Of a DNA stretch of 64,000 nt, positions 46,003 through 58,051 are shown piece by piece. The notes below the pieces were generated by a model. That model saw only the letters and a program-made list of their open reading frames with translations, was not told the DNA's origin and made no database searches. How positions within the stretch are numbered: the stretch's first letter is position 1; every line of letters starts with the position of its first letter. Origin of the DNA: Cryptomeria japonica (lineage: Eukaryota > Streptophyta > Pinopsida > Cupressales > Cupressaceae); NCBI RefSeq assembly GCF_030272615.1, contig NC_081414.1:762607648-762671647 (forward strand). The letters are read 5' to 3'. The position numbers and the translations under genes are program-made.

Positions 46003-49000
46003 ATTTGCCCCTCTTTGAGACGTTGCGGTTTATCGCGTCGTTTCAAAGAAAGAAAAATAGGTGTGAAGAAATGCCCCATAAAATGTAAATTTAATGGGTG
46101 GTATGCCCCCTCGAGAGATGGGCTGAATTTTTTTTTTGAAAAATCGGGCGATCTCTCGAAAAAGAATGAAAAGTGGAGGGGAGGTAGAATAGAAGAAATT
46201 ATAACTAATGATGAAAGAATGGGAGAAAATGGAGTGAATATGAAGAAACAACAAGCCAGTGAGTACCTTTAGGTCATGCAAGAGATACATAGCAGATGTA
46301 GTGTTGGGTTTAGATTGATGCTATACAATTGATCAAAATTGGTTGGACAATCTGGTGCAATCGGTTTAATTGCCCCGGTCAAGTCAAAGCGTGACAGTTG
46401 ATGTCAGTTGGTCGCTTGGACATGATAAAGTATGAGTAAGTGAATCAAAGTGACCTGATGTGACTTAGACAATTGATGTAATTGCCTGATGAAGTCAAGG
46501 TATATGAAGCAAAATACTCATTGAGACGTAGACAATTGATGTAATTGTCCGTTGGATTGTGTTTGATTGGTTGATCAATTGATAGTGTGTGCGTGTGATG
46601 GATGGTTGTGGGGAATCATGGCAACCCCGTTGAGACTAGGTCATTGTGATAAATGCCTGATGTAGTCTAGGATTACCATAATTGATTACATGTTGAGACC
46701 CGAAGATACTTGATCAGAGTATCTGTTGATAGTCTAGGTGTGCGTGAGTCAAGGTATCTGTGTAGACAGAGTACCTGGCTGAATTTTGTGGATGAGTGAG
46801 GATGGGAAGCGATGAAGGGATTAGGATGATGTTGATGATCAAGATAGGGAGGGTGAGGGGGGATTTGATGTTAGATAGAAGATATGGAGGACTAGGACCG
46901 AGTCCTATGGAAGAAGAGGAGTAAAATAGAGTATGCATTATTATGACTATGTATGCATGATATGCAGCTATTATGAATGTATGGATGGGTGGAATGCAAC
47001 GAAATGCAATATATACAGATGAGATGGAATGACGATCCATGGTGCTTTATTTTCATCATTGAGCTTTAAAATGTTGTAAGAAAATACAAGCAACTTGACA
47101 TAAAGATTCAAGATGACCAAAGTATTTCTTACATGGATTTGATATAGCAAGTTAATACAAGCAACTTGATATAATGGATCAAGTTGACCAGAGTATTGCT
47201 TGCGGAACAGACAAGGATTATCTCTGTTCATGCATGACTTGGATCGTCCTCCTTGATCTTAGGCTGATCATATCCTGAGACAAGTGCATACCGTAATAAG
47301 AGATAAAACCTTTATCCAGTTTGGAGGAGGTAGGAGGAACCAAATAAAGAGAATTGTACCTACAAACAAACAATATATACATAAAAAATAAAGAATATAG
47401 ATCCTTGGTAATGGTTCATGCTCATATGGTCGAGGTATACGCTGTAGTCAGCAAGCCGTAGTGATCTATGACTGTATTTTTGCCTATGATCACATAGCTT
47501 AGTGAACTTCCCACGTAGACACCATTAGTACATGCCCCAAAACTTCATCGGAATAATGCGCAAAGGATACAAACAATGCTGAAAGATCCTGATACAAATA
47601 AACGAATGATTGTGCTCACAAATCAACCAAGTATTTGATAGCTTAACATAATTTTCTTGTCAAAGAAAACATCACTTTGTCTTTGTTTTGGTAAGGAAGG
47701 ATGCATCCTTGTTGAAGACAGTTTTTGAGTGTTGATGTGGATTGTGTGGTCGATTGGTAAATGGTCATCGTGTGAGTATTTTGTTTAATGCTTGTTTTGG
47801 TATCTGTGCGGATGAGTATGTACAATGTGTTGCCATGTTTTTGTTTTATTTTTGATGTTTTTTGATTTTGGTTTGTTTTGAATGTTTTTGGTATTTTTGT
47901 GAGACATTTTCCAATGTTTTTGGTATTTTTGATGATTGTTTTGAATTTTTTTGGATTTTTGATGAGACATTTTTGAATGTTTTTGGATTTTTGATGAGAC
48001 TTTTTTGAATGTTTTTGGATTTTGTGAGACATTTTTGAATGTTTTTGGATTTTGTGAGACATTTTTTTTGAATGTTTTTGGATTTTTGCGAGATATTTTT
48101 TTTTGAATGTTTTTGGATTTTTGACGATTGCTTTGAATGAAGAACTTAATGAATCATAAGACAATGTAGAATCCACTTCTATCAATAGGTTAAAGGCATT
48201 GCCCCCAATTTTAGACATGACTATGAAAAAGAGGGATGCAAGATGTATGGAGTACTATCATAATTGCAGAGGAATAACAAGCCATGGTTTTGGATGGATG
48301 GATGTATGTATGAAGTAGATGCGATCGCAACAAGTCTGAAAGACAATGGAGCCATAGCCTTTACGAGTGGCGCCTGTTTGCCAGGTTTTCACCATCGTAC
48401 TTACCCAAGGTGCCACCGAAATGGTTGTTCACCGTTTGGATGTATGATTTTTCTTTACTTTTTTTGAATGTTTTTGTATTTTCTTCAGGACATTTTTTTG
48501 AATGTTTTTGATATTTTCTGGTATGCAGAGGAGCCTAATGCGCTGTACAGCTTAGGTATAAAACCGTTTTAGGTGCATGCTGTTGATTGGATCTGCAAGC
48601 GGTTCTCCTTCTGATGTAGCCAATTGATATGCCCCGGACCTGAACACAGCAGTGACAACATATGGGCCCAGCCAGTTTGATTCAAACTTGCCCTGATGTT
48701 CTCTGTTTGGTTGATTGCGAGGATTCTCTCGTAGAACAAGATCACCTACCTCAAATGTACGAGGTCTAACTCGGTGATTGTAGCTTCTACTCATGCGCTG
48801 CTGATAGTCTTTGAGATGGTTGTATGCCGCTTGTCGCTTCTCATCAAGTAACTCTATGTCTTGAAGACGGGATACTTTGTATGCTTCATCATCGATGAGA
48901 TTGTGCAAGGAAACCTGTAATGATGGTATCTCGACCTCAATAGGCAAGATAGCTTCTGCACCATAGACCAATGAATAAGGAGTTGCACCTGTAGGGGTTC

Positions 49001-49454
49001 GAATGCTAGTTCGATATGCCCATAGCGCTGGATTTAGTTGAACATGCCAATCACGGCCAGCATCATTGACTGTCTTCTTTAGGATCCTCAATATGTTTTT
49101 ATTGGATGCTTCGGCCTGACCATTGCCTTGTGGGTAATAGGGGGTGGAAAAGCGATGTTGGATATGAAATTTTTCACAAAGTTCACGAACATCCTGATTT
49201 TTGAAAGGAAGACCGTTATCTGTGATGATGGACATGGGCACACCATACCGGCAGATGATGAAGTTGAGGATGAATGAGGTGATCTGCTTGCCGGTGACTT
49301 GGGTAAGTGGAACAGCTTTGATCCACTTTGTGAAATATTCGGTGGCAGTAATAATGAATTTATGGCCATTGGAAGAAGATGGATGAATCTTACCCACAAG
49401 GTCAAGGCCCCATTGACAGAAAGGCCATGGTGTTGTGATTGGTTGCAGTTCCTG
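46003..49454 (-). mobile_element. Truncated second copy of element A (spacer and integrase end)
   Basis: Continuous match, offset 14496, to 31507-34958. It includes the polypurine tract, 3' spacer, minisatellite (47836-48136) and integrase. Identity stops at TTCCTG (49454), where left-hand element A goes on with GGCCGGTG. The break is not an LTR end. Confidence 0.85.
48552..49454 (-). pseudogene. Integrase of the partial element A copy, 5'-truncated but open
   Basis: About 300 residues open from the break to TAA 48552. The catalytic core has GLDLVGKI, SIITDNGLPF and GNGQAEASNK, with the DDE residues. It keeps LVLRENPRNQPNREHQGKFE and YQQRMSRSYNH, where the other copy has stops. The zinc-binding start is missing because of truncation. 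Confidence 0.85.
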
Positions 49455-49559
49455 TTCACTATTTGCAGTCAAACCAGTTCAGGAAAAGTTTTTGTGTCTG
49501 TACAGATTCACCCCCCTCTCTCTCTACTGGTTTGGTACTCACTATTTGTCATTGAGTTA

Positions 49560-50362
49560 TCACTCATTAGGAGGGGAAAAGACCCCTAGCTTGTCACTCA
49601 AGTATACAAATGTATCTGCAAGAAAAGGCTTAGTGAAAATATCTGCAATCTGATCTTTTGTAGATACATACTCCAATCTGACTTCTTCATCACTGAATTT
49701 CTCCCTCAAGAAATGATACTTAATTGATACATGCTTTGTTTTAGAATGTAGTACCGGATTCTTGGAAATATTGATAGCACTTGAATTATCATAATATATA
49801 ACAGTAGGCTCATGACAACTCTAATATCCTTCAACATCTACTTCAACCAACCTACCTGAGTATAGTTGCTAGCAACAATAATGTATTTGGCTTCTGCAAT
49901 AGATAGAGATACAACATCTTTCTTCTTACTGGAACATGCAACCAACTTCTTTCCCAAAAAGAAAGCTCCACTGGAAGTGCTTTTCCAATCATCAACATCA
50001 CCTGGCCAATCAACATCAGTATAAGCATATAGCAGGAAATAATCATTCTTCAGATACCATAAACCATAATCAACTGTCCCCTTCAAGTATCTAAAAATTC
50101 TCTTCACACCAGTAACATGCGTCTCTTTAGGATCAACTTGAAATCTAGCACAAAGACAAACAACATGCATAATATCTGGTCTACTCTGAGTCAAGTATAA
50201 CAGTCTTCCAGCCATAGATCTATATAAAGTTTGATTGACTTTTTGAGATTCATCATTCTTAGACAACTTGCATCCAAACACCATAGAAGTTCCAACAAGC
50301 TTGGAATTAGCTAACCCAAACTTTTTCAACATTTCCTTCACATACTTAGATTGAGAAATGAA
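49560..50362 (-). pseudogene. RNase H of Copia element C
   Basis: Shows SMAGRLLYLTQSRPDIMHVV, then KRIFRYLKGTVDYGLWY, YTDVDWPGDVDDWKSTS and SIAEAKYIIVASNYTQVGWLK, followed by TAG at 49838 (CAG expected). A frameshift later, it continues HEPTVIYYDNSSAINISKNP, TKHVSIKYHFLREKFSD, VRLEYVSTKDQIADIFTKPF and ends GVFSPPNE at TGA 49560. The usual catalytic Asp and Glu positions of this half (TDVDW, AEAKY) are kept. Confidence 0.8.
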
Positions 50363-50440
50363 AATGCCTTTATTAGTCTATGTAATTTGTAATCCTAAGA
50401 ATAATTTCATCTCCCCTATCATAGACATCTCAAACTCTTT

Positions 50441-51418
50441 TTACATATCATCAACAAACTTCATACTCAAATCATCATCTCCAAAAATAATGTCTTCAAC
50501 AAAGAATTTAACAATCAAAATGTTATCATTATCAACCTTGAAGTATAAATTACTATCAGTAGTACCTGTACAGAATCCCAACTTCATCAAGTACCTGTCC
50601 AATCTAGCATACCAAGCTCTAGGGGCTTGCTTCAGTCTATACAGTGCTTTCTTCAATTTGCATACCATATCTCCTTCATCTAATAAGAAAAACCCATCCA
50701 ATTGCTCAATGCAAACTTCATCTTTTAGATCTCCTTTCAAAAAGGTTGATTTAACATCCATCTGATATACCTTGAAATTCTTGTAAGCAACATATGCAAG
50801 AAACAATCTAACAACTTCAATTCTAGCTACCAGAGCAAAAGTCTCCTCATAGTCATTTCCTTCCATCTGAGAACAACCTTTACATACCAATCTTTCTTTG
50901 TTTCTAACCACTTCACCGACTTCATTCAGTTTATTCTGGAATGCCCATTTAGTACCAATCACATTCTTGTCTTTAGGTCTCAGAACAAGCTCCCATGTAT
51001 TATTCTTCTCAATTTGATTCATCTCTTCTTCCATAGCTTTTATCCAATTTTCATCTTTACAAGCTTCAACAATATCTTTAGGCTCAATCTTAGAAATCAA
51101 ACATACCTCTTTAGCGACAATCCTTCTTCTAGTCATTACACCTTTATTTTTATCACCAATGATCTGATTTTCTAAATGATTCAATCTTATTTACCTCATA
51201 GTCTTCTAATTGTTTTGATTTTCGGACTCTTGAACTTCTTCACCACCAACAACAATATCTGGATTAACTGTCTCTATCAGAGCATTATGCTTTAAGATTT
51301 CAGTCTGCACAGGTTTTGAAATAACATCCTGATCATTAATCTCATATCTGCATGCTCTGATTTGATTTCCATTACATTCATCAACCTTCACATTTGCACT
51401 CTCCACTATCTTCTTCAA
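50441..51418 (-). pseudogene. Reverse transcriptase of Copia element C
   Basis: After a variable linker comes ENWIKAMEEEMNQIEKNNTW, GTKWAFQNKLNEVGEVVRNK, ERLVCKGCSQMEGNDYEETF, YQMDVKSTFLKGDLKDEVCI and KKALYRLKQAPRAWYARLD. The catalytic YVDD box reads FFVEDIIFG, so one Asp has become Glu and the Tyr a Phe. Stops occur after the linker and at the end. Long Copia RT structure, but not active as it stands. Confidence 0.8.
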
Positions 51419-51462
51419 CCTCTTATTGTAACACTGGTAGGCTTTGCTCTTAGTGGAATAAC

Positions 51463-52539
51463 CTAAGAAGATTCCTTCATCACATCTTGCATCAAAATTA
51501 CATGTATATACTCATCTCTTTTGATATAACATTTTCTTCCAAAAAATTTGAAATATCTAATTGTAGGAATATGACCAACCCACAACTCATAAGGAGTCTT
51601 ACTAGAATCACCTCTTATGTGCACCCGATTGAATGTGTAAAAAATAGTGCTAACAAATTCTCTCCAAAAGGTCTGTGCAATATTTCCTTCAATAAACATA
51701 GTCCTAACAACATCCAAAATGGTTTTGCTCTTCCTTTCAACAACGCCATTCCGCTGAGGGCTTCTAGGAGTAGACAACTATCTTCTTATTCCATTCCTCT
51801 CACAAAATCTATCAAACTCACCAGATGTAAATTCTCCTCCTTTGTCAGATCTCAGACACTTCAATTTCAACCTTGTCTCTGTCTCCACCTTAGCTCTGAA
51901 TATCTTGAATTTCTCCATTGCTTTTGATTTCTCACTTAGAAAGGTAACCCGCATCATTCTAGAGTAGTCATCAATAAAAAAAATGAAATATCTATCACCC
52001 TACACACTTATCACTCTTGTAGGACCACACAAGTGAGTATGCACAAGTTCCAATAATTCATTAGATGAATGCAATTTACTCTTGAATGTAGTTCTTGTTA
52101 GCTTTCCCATTTGACATTCCTTACATACTAGATTAACATGTTTCATAATCTTAGGGAAATCTCTAACAAGTTGAGTAGAGCTTATCCTTATCATTTAGTT
52201 AAAATTAACATGACACATCATTCTATGACACAACCAACTTTCATCTATCTGAGCAATCAAACAAATTTTCTCACCAACATTTAAGTGAAAGATATTACCT
52301 TTAGTCTTAGTTCCTGATGCAATCTCTATACCAGAGGCATTTAGGATCTTGTATTTACCATTTTTGAATTGTAAATCATTTCCCTTGTCAACCATTTGAC
52401 CAACACTCAAAAGATTATGCTTCAAACCTTCAACATACAAGACATCATCAGTATTATGCTTACCATCAAAAGAAATTGAACTTCTACCATGGATCACACA
52501 ACCTCTGTCATCTCCAAGTCTTACTATGCCACCATCATA
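51463..52539 (-). pseudogene. GAG-preintegrase and integrase of Copia element C
   Basis: From the insertion point of N the frame reads YDGGIVRLGDDRGCVIHG, DVLYVEGLKHNLLSVGQMVD, WLCHRMMCHVNFN, CKECQMGKLTRTTF, then integrase FIDDYSRM, CLRSDKGGEFTSGEFDRFCE, TPRSPQRNGVVERKSKTILD and TPYELWVGHIPTIRYFKFFG. Stops fall near 52197, 52000 and 51778. DNGGE has become DKGGE. Confidence 0.8.
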
Positions 52540-52544
52540 CTTCT
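52540..52544. repeat. Left target duplication of element N
   Basis: CTTCT, repeated exactly at 58052-58056. Confidence 0.92.
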
Positions 52545-52863
52545 TGTTAGAGTAAAGTAATTAATTAACTTTACTCTCCTCTTAAGATTTCTCTTTATGC
52601 ATACATTAGTCATTTAATAATTAATATTTAATTATTAAATGCTCTCACCTTAGAGTTAGGTTTTCCTTTCGGTGTTGATCTCTTTTATAAGGATTGATCT
52701 CTTGTATTATTGTTATATTCTTGATTCATTTTTTTCTGATAATAAATCTTTTCACTTTGTCAGAGCCAAAACCCTTGTATTCGTTCTCTCTCTTTCTCTA
52801 TGACAGGTTTCTTGCATGCAGGTTTCTTTGGGTTCTGTGGATTTGTATTTCTCAAATCCTACA
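52545..52863 (+). repeat. 5' LTR of element N
   Basis: TGTTAGAG to CCTACA. Includes a TATA-like TTTTATAAGG near 52683 and AATAAA at 52741. Confidence 0.95.
52683..52692 (+). promoter_or_regulatory. TATA-like box in LTR of element N
   Basis: TTTTATAAGG sits about 55 bp before AATAAA. The position suits a Copia LTR promoter. The same word is at about 57871 in the 3' LTR. Confidence 0.5.
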
Positions 52864-52876
52864 TGGTATCAGAGCC
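52864..52876 (+). other. Primer-binding site of element N (initiator tRNA-Met)
   Basis: TGGTATCAGAGCC directly follows the 5' LTR. This is the usual plant site for initiator methionine tRNA. Confidence 0.93.
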
Positions 52877-53065
52877 ATATCTGCTGCAGCTTGTTCAGAC
52901 TTTTGAAAGATCTTGAGATCTAGGTTTTGGTTGCATCAGATCTGTTTTTGTCTTCTGTTTTTTATTTTGGAATAGGGGGTATTTTTTTTCGGTGCACTTT
53001 GAGCCCAAAAACCCCTATTTTCATATAAAATTCATCCGATTTGGACACCGTTGCTCTAGAAGGCA

Positions 53066-53400
53066 AAATTTTTGTGCCCCAAGGCCGTACAGCCCTAGGG
53101 CACGCAGCACGAGGCGGAAAATTCAAAAAATAATAATAATAAAAAAAAAATGCAATTTTTTTATTTAAAACAAGCGCAGCCATTTGGAGGCACGTGCCGC
53201 CGGTGCATTGCCTGGCGGACATTGCCCGGCCACCACCGTCGGCGGTTCCCACCGGCCGCAGCCAGGCAGCCACCGCCGCGCCGCTGGCGCAGACCGCAGC
53301 CCGCGCGCCTCCCGCCCTCCACTCGCACAAGCTACGCCGCCCCTACACCAACGCTACCTGGGTTAACTCCTGGTCGCCCAACGGACCAGGGGCCCATTTT
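53066..53400. other. GC- and CpG-rich leader segment of element N
   Basis: The part around 53170-53390 is strongly GC-rich with many CpG, unlike everything else here. Short frames on both strands (Ala/Arg/Pro-rich) come from composition. Confidence 0.8.
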
Positions 53401-53984
53401 TTTTAAGCCCCTGAGGGTTAGAAGGGCTCATGTAAGCCTTTTGGAGCTGTTTTACAAAATCGGGCATAAATCAGGCGTCCGATCTCCGTTTTTTGAAAAT
53501 GAATAGGCGTTGGAAAGCTGACTCCGAGCCCATTCTAATTGTGTAGGAATTTTTTCATATTTCTCTTGTTTGATTGCATTTTTTCGTAGTCAAAGTCCGA
53601 TGAGCCTTTTTGCACTCCGAGGGGCATAACTTGCTCGTTTTTGCTCCATTTTTTGAAAGCGAATAGGCGTCGAAAAGGTGGTTCCGTGCTCTTTCCAGAT
53701 CTATAGTAAATTTCATCAGTAAATTCTTCAGGTGCTCATAATTGTGTCTCAACCCATTACTACTTTCTATCATTTTCCGGCTTTCAATTTGTACTGGGGA
53801 TTAGTTTTTTACATTGTGGGGGGGTGTTTTTTTTTCTTGCTTTCTGTTATTTACATTAGAAAACCATAATCTACAAACACCATAACAAAACAATCAAACC
53901 CCTTCTGCATCTTCTGTCTAGTTCTGAAAGACCACTTAATAATAATTCAAAAAAATTCAGAGCAGTTGAGGCACAGTTCACAGG

Positions 53985-54867
53985 ATGGCAGACAGACCTA
54001 TTGAATCTCTCACACCGCATAATTAACACACTTGGAAGGGTCACATGATGACTCTTCTCCAGTCTAGAGGGTTATGGTCCTGTTTGGATGAGATTCAACC
54101 TCAGTTGACACGTCCCTTTGAGGTTATGCAGCACAGGAATGATATGGATCAGGCTATGGGATTGATGGCTTTACACATTTCTAACAGTCTCCAGTTTCAT
54201 CTTGAGGGTTGTCTCACTCCTCGAGCCATTTGGACCAAGTTTGAGGGACTTTTTGGTACTGTCAACGAGTTCAGAGCTTTGTAGCTTTAGGCAGAGTTAA
54301 CTTCCTTGGTACCTGATTCGTTTCCTTCTATTGAGGACTTTCTGATGAAGTTCAAACAACAAAGATCTATCTTGCAGGGTTGTGGTAAGACTAAGACTGA
54401 TACAGAGTGCATTTTCTTTGATTCTCTCCAAGCTTTGGGGTCCATTTCAGATCTTCTCTTCGACCTTCTATTCCACCATGGATGCCTTGGGTGCTCGACA
54501 TGTCATGCCTTCTTTTGAGGTCTTTTGTGATCGTCTGACTCGTGAGCAAGCTAAGCTTAAGCAGTTGGATTCACTTTCAGGTTCCCAGAACCAAGCATTG
54601 GTAGCCCAGTCCTCCAAAGGAAAACAGAAGTAGAAACCGAAGCCTAAGAAAGATTCAGAGGCTAGTGAGAATCCCTCCAAGCCACCACCTAAGTTTGATT
54701 CAAAACCACAGTCCAATTCTAAACAGGGCAAATCTTCAAAGTCTAGTGAGTCTTCCTCCAAGACTAAGAAGAAATCAAGTGATCCTTGTAGTTTTTGTGG
54801 CAAGGAAGGACATCCCGTTTCCAGGTGTTGGAAATGTTTAGAGGTTTTGGAGCAGGCTTTGGCATGA
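53985..54867 (+). pseudogene. Gag of element N, broken
   Basis: Starts MADRPIESLTPHN then TAA; continues HTWKGHMMTLLQSRGLWSCL, the Copia gag start. A UBN2-type part follows with LHISNSLQFHL, ARAIW-like TPRAIWTKFEGLFGTVNEF and LMKFKQQRSIL. Two TAG codons fall after NEFRAL. A frameshift near 54440 moves to the frame with DALGARHVMPSFEVFCDRLT. TAG near 54633 precedes a Lys/Ser-rich segment and a complete knuckle, CSFCGKEGHPVSRC (54787-54828). It ends at TGA 54865. Confidence 0.8.
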
Positions 54868-57511
54868 GCGTTTTGGCCATGTCAATTACAGATATCTACA
54901 GCAGATGAGTACACAGGCACTTGTGATTGGGCTTCCACAGATTTCTTGTATGGATGGTGTATGTCGTGGTTGTGTTCTTGGCAAACATCATCGAGATCCT
55001 TTTCCTAAGGGTCGAGCCTCTCGTGCTAGGGCAGCCCTAGAGTTGGTACACAGTGATCTTATGTCCTTTCCAACTCCTTCCTTTTCAGGGGCCCGTTATG
55101 TGCTCACTTTTATTGATGACTTCTCCAGACGTACATGGGTGTACTTTCTTAAGTACAAGTCTGATGTCTTTGACTCCTTCAGGATTTTTAAGACATTTGT
55201 GGAGAAGCAATCTGGACTTTCTATCAGGAGGATACACATAGATAATGGGGGGGAGTATGTAAATCAGGCTTTCAGAGATTTTTGCACTGAGCATGGTTTA
55301 CAACATCAGTTTACAGTTCCTTACACCCCTCAGCAGAATGGTGTTGCTGAGAGAAAGAACAGAACCTTACGGGAGATGGCAAATTGTATGATACAGTTAC
55401 GAGATATGAGTTCTTCATTTTGGGCTGAGGCAGTCAATTGTGCCAATTATATTCAGAATCAGATGCCTCATAAGGCATTGCGACATATGACTCCTGAGGA
55501 GGCTTGGACCCATGTCAAGCCTGATGTTTCTTCATTCCGAGTTTTTGGTAGTGAGGCTTGGGCATTTATTCCTAATGCTCAGTGGAACGCCATGGAGAGG
55601 AAGAGCCGACCACTCATATTTGTTGGCTACTGTGATGATGTTAAGGCATACAGGTTGTTTGATCCTGATTCCAAAGAGGTCCTGTTTCGGCGAGATGTCC
55701 AGTTTGATGAGTGCTATCCTCAGATGGATTCTCCATCCCCAGCTTCTCCCTCATTGCCTACTCCTCCCTCTTCATCTCTTGAGGATTACTTATCTCTTGA
55801 GGATGATGTAGATGATGATCCACCATCTCCACCACCACCAGTTGCTCTATCTTTGCCGAGGTGGGCCCGTGATACTGTTGAGGCAGCTGGTTCTTTGACA
55901 GGTGATCCTTCCGATACTCGTCACACTCATGCTCAGACATCTAGTTCTAGTCTTTTGAGTCATGCCATTTCAGATGATCCTCAAAATTTTTCAGAGGCGA
56001 AAGGACACCTTGAGTGGGATAGGGCCATGGATGAGGAGTATTCTTCCTTGATGAAGAATCATACTTGGGATCTTTGTCCTCTTCCTAAGGGAAGAAAGTT
56101 GGTTCGGTGCAAGTGGGTGTATCGTACCAAGTATGCTGCAGATGGTTCTATTGATAAGTATAAGGCCCGTCTTGTTGTGAAGGGATTTTCTCAGGTAGAG
56201 GGTATTGACTACTCTGAGACCTTTGCTCCTGTCGCCAAGATGAATTCTATACGCCTGGTACTTTCACTTGCAGCTTCACAGGGATGGACAGTGTTTCAGA
56301 TGGATGTGAAGAGTGCCTTCTTGCATGGAGACCTACATGAGGAGATCTATATGGAGCAGCCTCAGGGATTTATGCAAGACACTTCTTTGGTTTGCAGACT
56401 TCGCTGTTCATTGTATGGTCTCAAACAAGCCCCCAGGGCTTGGTATGAGAAGATGGACTCTTTCCTGCTTTCCTCTCAGTTCACACACTGTCATTCCGAT
56501 CACACAGTGTATATTCAGCGTTAGGAGGGTGATCTTTTGATTTTTGTGCTATATGTAGATGATCTCATTCTTACAGGTAGCTCATCCTCCATGATTTAGA
56601 GTGTTCAGAGAGCTTTGATGGAGCAGTTTGAGATGACAGATCTTGGTCTCTTGCATTTCTTTCTGGGTCTCCAGGTTATTCAGTCTTCGGATGGGATTTC
56701 CATATTTCAGGAGAAGTATGCTCTTGATATGCTTCAGCGATTTGGCATGCTTGATTGCAAGTCTGCCCCCACTCCATTTCAGTCAGGTGTTGTTTTGTCT
56801 TCCACTTGCTCTACTCCTTCAGTAGACCCCACTTTATACAAGCAGTTGGTTGGCAGTTTGTTGTACCTGACACATTCTCGTCCTGATCTTTCCTTTGCGG
56901 TTGGCCTTGTCTCTCGGTTCTCCCATGATCCTCATGAGAGCCATTGGCAAGCAGCCAAACATATTTTGAGGTACATTCGGGGCACCACACATTATGGCAT
57001 TCACTACACTTCAGGGTCCCCTCACATCTTTGGCTTCACTGACTCCGATTGGGCTGGTGATGTCAATGATCGGAAGTCTACTTCTGGCTTCGTTTTTTGC
57101 CTTGGTTCTAGTCCTATCACATGGTCTTGCAAGAAGCAATCTGCTATTGCATTATCATCTACAAAGGCTAAGTACCGTGCAACAGTGTTAGCCAGTCAGG
57201 AGGTTTTATGGCTTCGGCAGTTGATGACAGAGTTTGGGTTTCCTCCAGATTGTCCCACTACTCTTTGGTGCGACAATCAGAGTGCCATTCATATTTCGCG
57301 CAACCCAGTGGAACATCAGCGGACAAAGCACATTGAAATCCACATGCACTTCATCAGACAGTTGATTCAGGATGGTTCTCTCATCTTGGAGTATATTCCT
57401 ACAGAGGAGCAGGTTGCAGACATCTTCACTAAACCTTTGGCATCTCCGCGCTATCTTCAGTTGCGCTCTATGCTTGGGGTGAAGGAAGTTGTCCTTGGGG
57501 GGTCTCAGTGA
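54857..57511 (+). pseudogene. Pol of element N (GAG-preint, integrase, RT, RNase H), no protease
   Basis: The frame opens LWHERFGHVNYRYLQQMS and CRGCVLGKHHRDPFPKG, the GAG-preintegrase. Integrase: FIDDFSRRTWVYFLK, IHIDNGGEYVNQAFRDFC and YTPQQNGVAERKNRTLREM, with complete D, D, E. RT: WDRAMDEEYSSLMKNHTW, FQMDVKSAFLHGDLHEEIYM, LYGLKQAPRAWYEKMD and catalytic LYVDDLILTG. RNase H: TDSDWAGDVNDRKSTSGFVF, then ALSSTKAKYRA and WCDNQSAIHISRNP, ending ADIFTKPLASPRYLQLRSML. Two in-frame TAG (56522, 56597) flank YVDD. The usual TEAEY has become TKAKY, losing the catalytic Glu. The whole protease region is absent: only about 30 bp separate the gag knuckle from GAG-preint. Confidence 0.93.
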
Positions 57512-57723
57512 GGCCTTCCTTCCTTCATGTTTTCTTTTCAGCATGATTCTTTATCTCTTTTTGGAGAGGAGTTTTTTCTCACTTGGTTTTCTCCTTTACT
57601 CCGCTTTATAGAGATTTTCTTGTATTCGGGTACCTGATCAGGCCTTGTTGCTGGGACCCTCTTTTGCATTGTAGTTCCTTTGCTTTCTTCTGCATTGTTT
57701 GTAGCTGCATTGTAGCTCATCTT

Positions 57724-57732
57724 AAGGGGGGG
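57724..57732 (+). other. Polypurine tract of element N
   Basis: AAGGGGGGG lies directly before the 3' LTR start at 57733. Confidence 0.9.
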
Positions 57733-58051
57733 TGTTAGAGTAAAGTAATTAATTAACTTTACTCTCCTCTTAAGATTTCTCTTTATGCATACATTAGTCA
57801 TTTAATAATTAATATTTAATTATTAAATGCTCTCACCTTAGGGTTAGGTTTTCCTTTCGGTGTTGATCTCCTTTATAAGGATTGATCTCTTGTATTATTG
57901 TTATATTCTTGATTCATTTTTCTCTGATAATAAATCTTTTCACTTTGTCAGAGCCAAAACCCTTGTATTCGTTCTCTCTCTTTCTCTGTGACAGGTTTCT
58001 TGCATGCAGGTTTCTTTGGGTTCTGTGGATTTGTATTTCTCAAATCCTACA
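57733..58051 (+). repeat. 3' LTR of element N
   Basis: 319 bp, same ends as the 5' LTR. Differences seen: AGAG/AGGG, TCTTTT/TCCTTT, TTTTTT/TTTTCT and CTATG/CTGTG. Confidence 0.95.

Larger units (their letters stand above)
52545..58051 (+). mobile_element. Ty1/Copia element N, young nested insertion, non-autonomous
   Basis: Complete 5.5-kb element: LTRs 52545-52863 and 57733-58051 (319 bp each, four differences by my alignment), iMet primer site, GC-rich leader, gag, integrase, RT, RNase H, polypurine tract and a perfect CTTCT target duplication. Removing it with one duplication copy restores the reading of element C across NIEK-YDGG. The protease is missing and gag and pol contain stops, so it relied on another element's proteins or decayed after inserting. 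Confidence 0.95.

Noticed and set aside
53150-53506. Arg/Pro/Ala-rich frames in the GC-rich leader of N
   Set aside because: Overlapping frames on both strands; a composition effect.
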